A stretch of 64,000 bases of DNA from Nostocoides sp. Soil756. GTDB lineage: Bacteria > Actinomycetota > Actinomycetes > Actinomycetales > Dermatophilaceae. Of this stretch, positions 58,947 through 64,000 are shown in pieces; positions within the stretch are counted from its first letter, which is position 1, and each line of letters opens with the position of its first letter. The notes under the pieces are model-generated. The model was not told the origin of the DNA. It was given only the letters and a program-made list of their open reading frames with translations, and did no database searches. The stretch spans positions 437-64,436 of the forward strand of contig NZ_LMSE01000006.1 in assembly GCF_001428065.1 (NCBI RefSeq), read 5' to 3'. The translations under genes and the position numbers were made by a program.

Positions 58947-60167
58947 GTGTCTGCCGCCCCCGTGACCACGCCCGACGCGCGGGTCCGCATCCCCCGTGAG
59001 ATCTGGGTCCTCATCGCCGCGGCCTTCGTGATCGCCCTCGGGTTCGGGCTCATCACGCCGGTCCTGCCGCAGTTCGCGCAGAGCTTCGGGGTGGGTGCCA
59101 CCGCCAGCAGCATCGTGGTCAGTGCCTTCGCGTTCTTCCGGCTCGTCTTCGCGCCCGCGGGCGGCCGGCTCATCGCCCGGGTCGGCGAGCGACCGATCTA
59201 CCTGGCGGGCCTGCTGATCGTCGCCGCCTCCAGCGCCGGTACCGCGTTCGCGCAGTCCTACTGGCAGCTGCTGCTCTACCGGGGCCTCGGCGGCATCGGG
59301 TCGGTGATGTTCACCGTCTCGGCCGTCGCGCTCATCGTGCGGCTGGCGCCCCCCGGCATCCGGGCACGGGTGTCGTCCGCGTACGCGTCGGCGTTCCTCC
59401 TCGGCGGCGTGGGAGGCCCGGTGGCCGGGGGACTGCTGGGCGGGCTCGGCCTCCGGGTGCCCTTCCTCGCCTACGCCGCGGCCCTGGTGCTCGCGGCCGC
59501 CATCGTCTTCTTCTTCCTGCAGAGCGCCTCGTTGCGGCCGAAGGAGGGGGCGCCGGTGCTGCCCGCCATGGGGGTGCGCGACGGCTGGGCCGACAGCGCC
59601 TACCGGGCCGCCGTGGCGTCGGGGTTCGCCAACGGCTGGGCCAACTTCGGGGTGCGCAACGCCATCCTGCCGCTGTTCGCGGTGGCCGTGATCGCCGACG
59701 ACCCCCGGGTGGCCGGCTTCGCGCTGGCCGTGTTCGCGGCCGGCAACGCGCTGGGCATCACCTTCACCGGCCGCACCTCCGACCGGGTGGGGCGTAAGCC
59801 CTACATCATCGGCGGACTGGTCGTCTCGGGCATCGCCACCGCGGCGACCGGACTCGCCACGAACCTGCCGATGCTGCTGGCGCTCTCCCTCGTCGCCGGC
59901 GTCGGGGCCGGCACCCTCAACCCCGCGCAGCAGGCCACCCTGGCCGACGTCGTCGGGCGCGAGCGCAACGGGGGGCCCGCCCTGGCGGCCTTCCAGATGT
60001 CCGCCGACACCGGCACCATCATCGGTCCGGTCGTGGCGGGTCTGCTCGTCGACCGGGGCAGCTTCGGCCTGGCGTTCGCGGCCACCGGGGTGATCACGCT
60101 GCTGGCGGTCCTGCCGTGGCTGCGCGGCCGTGAGACGCACCCGGTGCGGGTCCCCTCGCGGGCCTGA
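58947..60167 (+). CDS. MFS transporter (DHA1 type)
   Basis: 406 aa, about 12 membrane helices. The loop GGRLIARVGERPIYLAG and, in the second half, GRTSDRVGRKPYIIGG are MFS motif A sequences. The substrate is unknown; a role in vitamin export or drug efflux cannot be decided. GTG 58947 or GTG 58962 may be the start. It may be co-transcribed with the thiamine genes but has a -10-like sequence of its own. A strong hairpin follows. Confidence 0.78.
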   Translation: MSAAPVTTPDARVRIPREIWVLIAAAFVIALGFGLITPVLPQFAQSFGVGATASSIVVSAFAFFRLVFAPAGGRLIARVGERPIYLAGLLIVAASSAGTAFAQSYWQLLLYRGLGGIGSVMFTVSAVALIVRLAPPGIRARVSSAYASAFLLGGVGGPVAGGLLGGLGLRVPFLAYAAALVLAAAIVFFFLQSASLRPKEGAPVLPAMGVRDGWADSAYRAAVASGFANGWANFGVRNAILPLFAVAVIADDPRVAGFALAVFAAGNALGITFTGRTSDRVGRKPYIIGGLVVSGIATAATGLATNLPMLLALSLVAGVGAGTLNPAQQATLADVVGRERNGGPALAAFQMSADTGTIIGPVVAGLLVDRGSFGLAFAATGVITLLAVLPWLRGRETHPVRVPSRA

Positions 60168-60213
60168 CCGCCGCTTCCCCGAGCCCCGCGGCGCGCACGT
60201 CCAGCACGACGTC

Positions 60214-60241
60214 GGGCCGTCCACCACGCGGTGGACGGCCC
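60214..60241. terminator. Bidirectional hairpin terminator
   Basis: GGGCCGTCCACC and GGTGGACGGCCC form a perfect 12-bp stem with an ACGC loop, between the convergent MFS and PhoX-like genes. Confidence 0.8.
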
Positions 60242-60260
60242 GCGCCGACGGTGGGCCGCG

Positions 60261-61832
60261 TCAGTCGTCGTGCCCGGGGCGCAGGTCCCAGGTGATCTCC
60301 CACGTGACGTTGTCGCCGTGCTGCTGGGTCCAGAAGGTCCGCCAGGCCTGCGAGCGGACGTTCGGCACCTTGGCGCCGAGGATGCCGGCCGGGGTCGGGT
60401 CGCCGTCGGACACGTGGATGCCGGTGATCTCGTTGTCGCCGTCGTTGTACTTCGGGCCGCCCGCCGCGTCGAAGGTGGCCGACGCGTCGCGCCCCTCGGC
60501 GAGGAAGCGCACGACGGACGGGGCCGCGCCGCGCCGCTCGCCCCGGCCGAGGTCGAAGACGTATCCGGAGTCGAGGGCGTTGCGCTGCTGGTGCAGCCCG
60601 TCGCCGGCGTCCTCGACGACCAGCAGCGTGTCGCGGGCCGCGAAGGTGATGTTGTCGAAGTCGGTGTGCTCCCGGTCGCCACCGGTCACCAGCGAGATCG
60701 TGCCGGTCTCGGCGCCGGCGCTCTTCTGGGCGATGCGGAACACCCCGCCGTAGGCGCCGGGCAGCGTGCTCGAGGTGCTGGTGTCGCCCGTCTCGGTGAA
60801 GTAGAACTCGCGGAAGTCGGTGCCGGGGCGGAAGACGCCGTTCTCGGGGCGCTTCAGCGGGGTGGCTCCGGCGGCCGCGGCCCCCGCGGTGGCGGCCACC
60901 GGCGAGGTGCCGGAGGCCACGTCGACCCAGCGGGTGCGGAACGAGGTCCCCTGGGTGTGCAGCGACGCGATGAAGGCGTCCGACGGGTCGGCCTGCAGCT
61001 GCGACGCCAGCACCGGCGTGCCGTCGGCGCGCTGGATCTGCAGCGCCTGCAGGGTGCCGCCGGCGCTGAGGTCGGTGCGGTCGGTGGGACGGAAGCGGTA
61101 GACGTAGGAGTTCGGCACCTTGCCGCCGCCGGCCGCGGCGCCCCCGACGTCCTCGACCAGCCAGACGTTGCCGTCGCCGTCGTTCTGGATGCCCTCGTAC
61201 CCGCCGGAGCCGAGCGCCGGGAGCCGGGTCGCCGTGCCGTCGACGGCGTCACCGTGGGCGTCGAGCGAGACCCCGAAGACGCCCCCCTTGGGGGATCCCG
61301 CCTCGGCGGTCAGCAGCAGCTGGTGCGAGAAGGGGTCCCAGGTGATGCCGTCGATGGTGGGGAAGGGGGCTCCGGTGCTGTCGACGTCGCTGATCAGCGT
61401 GACGCGCTTGGCGGGGTCGGCCTGGTCGAGGTCGATGCGGGTGACGTACCCGCGCGGGCCGCCCTCGTGGCCCTGGTAGAGGTAGTGCCGGCCGTCGAAC
61501 ACGAGGTAGACGTTCTTGTCGGGCTCGGTCTTGTTGTCCTCGGTCGCCGCCTGGGTCAGCGGGCCCCCGAGCGTGGTGTTGTAGCCGTAGTGGGTGACCC
61601 CGTTGGCCGTGTCGGGGTTGGTCAGGGGCAGGCTGCCCCAGGCCACCGGGACCTGGCGGGCGCTGGGGCTGAGGACGTTGTTCTCGATGCCGATGCGCGG
61701 GTTGGCGTAGGGGACCGGGGCGAGCGAGAAGCCGGAGTGGGCCTGGGCGGGGGAGGAGACCAGAGCGGTACCGACGGCGACCGCGGCGAGGGCCGCACAC
61801 GTCGTGGCCTTCGCGAGGGGGGACTGCAGCAT
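60261..61832 (-). CDS. PhoX/DUF839-like secreted phosphatase
   Basis: 523 aa with an N-terminal signal peptide (cleavage near AQAH, residue 31); no twin arginine is seen. The body is repetitive beta-sheet typical of DUF839/PhoX: EGIQNDGDGNVWLVED, NGVFRPGTDFREFYFTETGD and DNITFAARDTLLVVEDAGDG. PhoX enzymes are calcium-dependent extracellular alkaline phosphatases. Here residues of the metal site are only partly recognisable, so the activity is less sure than the fold. A GTTCACC heptamer like half a PHO box lies about 100 bp upstream. Confidence 0.68.
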   Translation of the reverse strand: MLQSPLAKATTCAALAAVAVGTALVSSPAQAHSGFSLAPVPYANPRIGIENNVLSPSARQVPVAWGSLPLTNPDTANGVTHYGYNTTLGGPLTQAATEDNKTEPDKNVYLVFDGRHYLYQGHEGGPRGYVTRIDLDQADPAKRVTLISDVDSTGAPFPTIDGITWDPFSHQLLLTAEAGSPKGGVFGVSLDAHGDAVDGTATRLPALGSGGYEGIQNDGDGNVWLVEDVGGAAAGGGKVPNSYVYRFRPTDRTDLSAGGTLQALQIQRADGTPVLASQLQADPSDAFIASLHTQGTSFRTRWVDVASGTSPVAATAGAAAAGATPLKRPENGVFRPGTDFREFYFTETGDTSTSSTLPGAYGGVFRIAQKSAGAETGTISLVTGGDREHTDFDNITFAARDTLLVVEDAGDGLHQQRNALDSGYVFDLGRGERRGAAPSVVRFLAEGRDASATFDAAGGPKYNDGDNEITGIHVSDGDPTPAGILGAKVPNVRSQAWRTFWTQQHGDNVTWEITWDLRPGHDD

Positions 61833-61856
61833 GGGATGACCTTCCGATGACGACGT

Positions 61857-61947
61857 GGGTCCAGGGGCCCTGGACCCAGGGGTCAGCGTGCGTCCCGCTG
61901 CGTGACGGCCGCCCGGCCGTCAGGGGGCCGGCCGGTGAACACCGGCC
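61857..61947. terminator. Three consecutive hairpins between exporter and PhoX-like gene
   Basis: GGGTCCAGGG/CCCTGGACCC (61857-61877), TGACGGCC/GGCCGTCA with loop GCCC (61903-61922) and GGCCGGTG/CACCGGCC (61930-61947). They lie downstream of the DHA2 exporter and upstream of the PhoX-like gene on the same strand. They should separate the two transcripts. Confidence 0.6.
61934..61940 (-). promoter_or_regulatory. Possible PHO-box heptamer
   Basis: GTTCACC on the minus strand matches one unit of the actinobacterial PhoP box. The 11-bp-spaced neighbours match poorly, and the heptamer is part of a hairpin, so this is weak. Confidence 0.2.
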
Positions 61948-61977
61948 GTCCGGTGCCGGAGCGTCCTCATCGCCGTC

Positions 61978-63456
61978 TCAGGAACCGGCCGCGGCCCCAC
62001 CGGCGCCGACCTCGTGCACGGTGCGCGGCATCACGAACGAGGCGAGCAGCATCGTCACCGACACGACCGCGGCGACGAGGAAGACCGCCTGCAGGGCGGG
62101 CCCGAGCACGCCGGACGGCAGCGACTCCAGGTTGTCGGGGGTGCGGCCGAGGCGGTCGTGCACCACAGTGTTGGCCACCGCGCCGAAGGCCGCGACACCC
62201 ACGGCGCTGCCGACCGAGCGGGCGAAGATCGAGGCCCCGGTGGCCACCCCACGCTCGTTCCAGGCGACGGCGGACTGTGCCGCGACGAGGGACGGGCTGG
62301 CCACGAAGCCGAACCCGAGGCCGAGCACCAGGCAGGCGCCCGCCAGCAGCCAGACCGAGCTGGAGGGGCGGACCAGCAGCAGGATGCCCGAGCCGATCAC
62401 CGCGAGGACCGAGCCGATGAGCATGGTGCTGCGGAAGCCCAGCCGCAGGTAGAGGCGCCCCGAGGCCGAGGCCGAGATGGGCCAGCCGATGGTCATCGCG
62501 GCCAGCGCGAACCCGGCCACGATGGCGCCCGTGCCCAGCACCCCCTGGGCGTAGAGCGGCACGTAGGAGGTCAGGCCCAGCAGCATGACGCCGACCACGA
62601 GCGAGACCAGCATCGCGCCGCCCACGACCCGGTGCCGGAAGACCCACAGCGGCAGGACGGGCTCGGCCGCCCGCCGCTCCACGACGACGAAGGCCACGAG
62701 CAGGACGACGGAGCCCACGAACAGCCCGATGCTGACGGGGGAGGCCCAGCCCCAGAGGACCCCGCCCTCGAGGAGCGCCACCAGCAGCGCGACCGTGCCG
62801 AGCAGCAGCAGCACGGTGCCCGCGTAGTCGATCCGGGGCCGCGCGGCGGCGGGTCGTGGCGTCTCGCTGAAGCGGCGCCACAGCATCCAGGCCGCGGCCA
62901 GCCCGAGGGGCAGGTTGACGAAGAAGATCCAGCGCCAGGTCAGGGCTTCGGAGAAGACGCCGCCGAGGGTCGGGCCGACCAGCGACGCCACCGCCCACAC
63001 CGAGGCGATGTAGCCCTGCACCGTGGCGCGCTCGGCCACCGAGTAGATGTCGCCGACGATGGTCATCCCGATCGGCTGGATGGCACCGGCCCCCAGGCCC
63101 TGCAGGGCGCGGAACGCGATGAGCGAGCCCATCGACCACGCCGCGCCGCACAGCAGCGACCCCACGACGAACAGGCCGATGCCGACGAGCATCACCGTCT
63201 TGCGTCCGTAGAGGTCGGCGATCTTGCCGTAGACCGGTACCGAGACCGCCTGCGCCAGAACGTAGATCGAGAACAACCAGGGGAACTGGGTGAGCCCCCC
63301 GAGGTCACGGACCACGGCCGGCACGGCGGTGGCGAGGATGGTGGCGTCGATGGCCACGAGGCCGGTGCTCAGCATCACGGCGAGCAGCACGGGGCCGCGC
63401 GCGCTGCGCAGGCCGACGTCGGCTCGGGCCACGCGGGCCGCGGTGGAGGTCGTCAC
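61978..63456 (-). CDS. MFS transporter, DHA2/EmrB-QacA family
   Basis: 492 aa, about 14 membrane segments. MLSTGLVAIDATILATAVPAV is the DHA2 motif D1 in helix 1, then GKIADLYGRKTVMLVGI (motif A) and GPTLGGVFSEALTWRWIFFVNLPLG (motif C). These are proton-driven multidrug exporters, often under a TetR repressor; none is adjacent in the window. GTG 63456 starts the gene. Confidence 0.85.
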   Translation of the reverse strand: MTTSTAARVARADVGLRSARGPVLLAVMLSTGLVAIDATILATAVPAVVRDLGGLTQFPWLFSIYVLAQAVSVPVYGKIADLYGRKTVMLVGIGLFVVGSLLCGAAWSMGSLIAFRALQGLGAGAIQPIGMTIVGDIYSVAERATVQGYIASVWAVASLVGPTLGGVFSEALTWRWIFFVNLPLGLAAAWMLWRRFSETPRPAAARPRIDYAGTVLLLLGTVALLVALLEGGVLWGWASPVSIGLFVGSVVLLVAFVVVERRAAEPVLPLWVFRHRVVGGAMLVSLVVGVMLLGLTSYVPLYAQGVLGTGAIVAGFALAAMTIGWPISASASGRLYLRLGFRSTMLIGSVLAVIGSGILLLVRPSSSVWLLAGACLVLGLGFGFVASPSLVAAQSAVAWNERGVATGASIFARSVGSAVGVAAFGAVANTVVHDRLGRTPDNLESLPSGVLGPALQAVFLVAAVVSVTMLLASFVMPRTVHEVGAGGAAAGS

Positions 63457-63508
63457 CGCAGAGCCAACCGCGGCGCCCGGCGCCGCATTCCGAGCTTCTA
63501 CGCCGTCG

Positions 63509-64000
63509 TCACACCACCCGGCGCAGCAGGGGCAGGCGGACCAGGACCGCCGCGACCCCGAAGGAGGTCACGATCACCAGGAGGTTCTGTCCGAGCACCC
63601 CTGCGGTCGTCCTGGCACCGGTCAGACCCGGGTGGCCGAGCAGGCGCGAGAACGCGTAGGTGACCAGCAGGTGGCAGCAGAAGACCCCGAAGGTGAGGTT
63701 TCCGAGGGTCCGGGCGCGGGCCGCCCACGAGCGGCCGGCAGCTCGCGAGCCGGGAGCCACGAGGGAGTGGACCAGGAGGAACACCGACACGGCCGACAGG
63801 GCCAGCAGGGGGCCCTGGTAGGACAGCGGAGCGAAGGTGTTCAGGGTGCGCGACAGCGCGGGGCTCAGCTCGGCGGCGTACAGCACCTGGAAGGTCATCT
63901 CCAGCGCCAGGGCCACGGTGACCACGGTGAGGGCTGCGCGGGCCCACCCCTTCACCACGACGTCCTTGAGGGCGTAGCCGAGAAGGTAGAACCCCACGTA
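63509..64000 (-). CDS. Acyltransferase 3-like membrane protein, C-terminal part (cut by the window edge)
   Basis: At least 163 aa are visible, ending in a stop at 63509; the frame remains open to base 64000, so the true start is outside. Five or so hydrophobic segments, with YLLGYALKDVV and YQGPLLALSAVSVFLL, LTFGVFCCHLLVTYAFSRL resembling the last helices of acyltransferase_3/OafB proteins, which O-acylate surface sugars. The catalytic N-terminal His/Arg region is not in view, so the family call is tentative. Confidence 0.5.
   Translation of the reverse strand, partial: YVGFYLLGYALKDVVVKGWARAALTVVTVALALEMTFQVLYAAELSPALSRTLNTFAPLSYQGPLLALSAVSVFLLVHSLVAPGSRAAGRSWAARARTLGNLTFGVFCCHLLVTYAFSRLLGHPGLTGARTTAGVLGQNLLVIVTSFGVAAVLVRLPLLRRVV

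Overview
The window is GC-rich throughout, with strong GC third-position bias, many GTG starts and dense ATGA/GTGA gene overlaps. It encodes the bacterial proteasome activator PafE/Bpa (C-terminus GQYL), a DUF4235 protein, a PadR-controlled FtsX-type exporter and several actinobacterial hypothetical families. Together these point to an actinomycete chromosome, most likely a soil or aquatic Micrococcales (Intrasporangiaceae-like) organism. The genus is not proven. I saw no rRNA, tRNA, CRISPR array, prophage or insertion sequence.

Layout. 1-664: non-coding, with degenerate repeats. 665-5494: crotonase, molybdopterin oxidoreductase, SDR and 2-hydroxyacid dehydrogenase, meeting a convergent glycerate kinase (5475-6629) that follows a PPOX flavoprotein. 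7202-9617: a flavin monooxygenase converging on a saccharopine-dehydrogenase-like reductase. 9652-15743: a pentose (xylose-type) locus with xylulokinase, a ROK regulator, and a binding protein/ATPase/permease importer behind a palindromic operator. 15827-25410: sucrase/ferredoxin-like protein, a DUF998-metallophosphoesterase fusion, HAD phosphatase, KstD-like flavoprotein, a lower-GC membrane-anchored protein, a polyol-type dehydrogenase, a DUF6498 protein and an MFS carrier. 25442-28435: PafE divergent from a DUF2975/XRE pair, then another MFS carrier.

28556-32819 is a padR-ATPase-FtsX permease operon, divergent from an acyl-CoA synthetase (33032-34564). 34565-35030 is non-coding with a duplicated hairpin. 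35031-40290: quinone oxidoreductase, MobA-like protein, MerR plus aldo/keto reductase, IclR and a D,D-carboxypeptidase. 40297-46810: a CitA/CitB-type two-component system divergent from a tctCBA tricarboxylate transporter, which is translationally coupled to a universal stress protein and an RraA/HMG-aldolase-like protein. 46896-55418: histidine utilisation (hutH, hutU, M20 hydrolase, hutF, hutI), interrupted by oppositely oriented methyltransferase and YbaK genes. 55690-58923: a TPP riboswitch with ykoE and a fused ykoD-ykoC thiamine-precursor ECF importer. 58947-64000: an MFS carrier, a PhoX-like phosphatase, a DHA2 exporter and the 3' part of an acyltransferase.

How the parts work together. 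Histidine can be taken to glutamate through urocanate, imidazolonepropionate, formiminoglutamate and N-formylglutamate. HutG is absent, and the M20 hydrolase is the obvious candidate for the last step. The hydroxyacid dehydrogenase and glycerate kinase form a glyoxylate/hydroxypyruvate to phosphoglycerate route. The importer and xylulokinase feed the pentose phosphate pathway. About half of the transcription units show a TANNNT -10 box only 6-8 nt before the start codon, suggesting widespread leaderless transcription.
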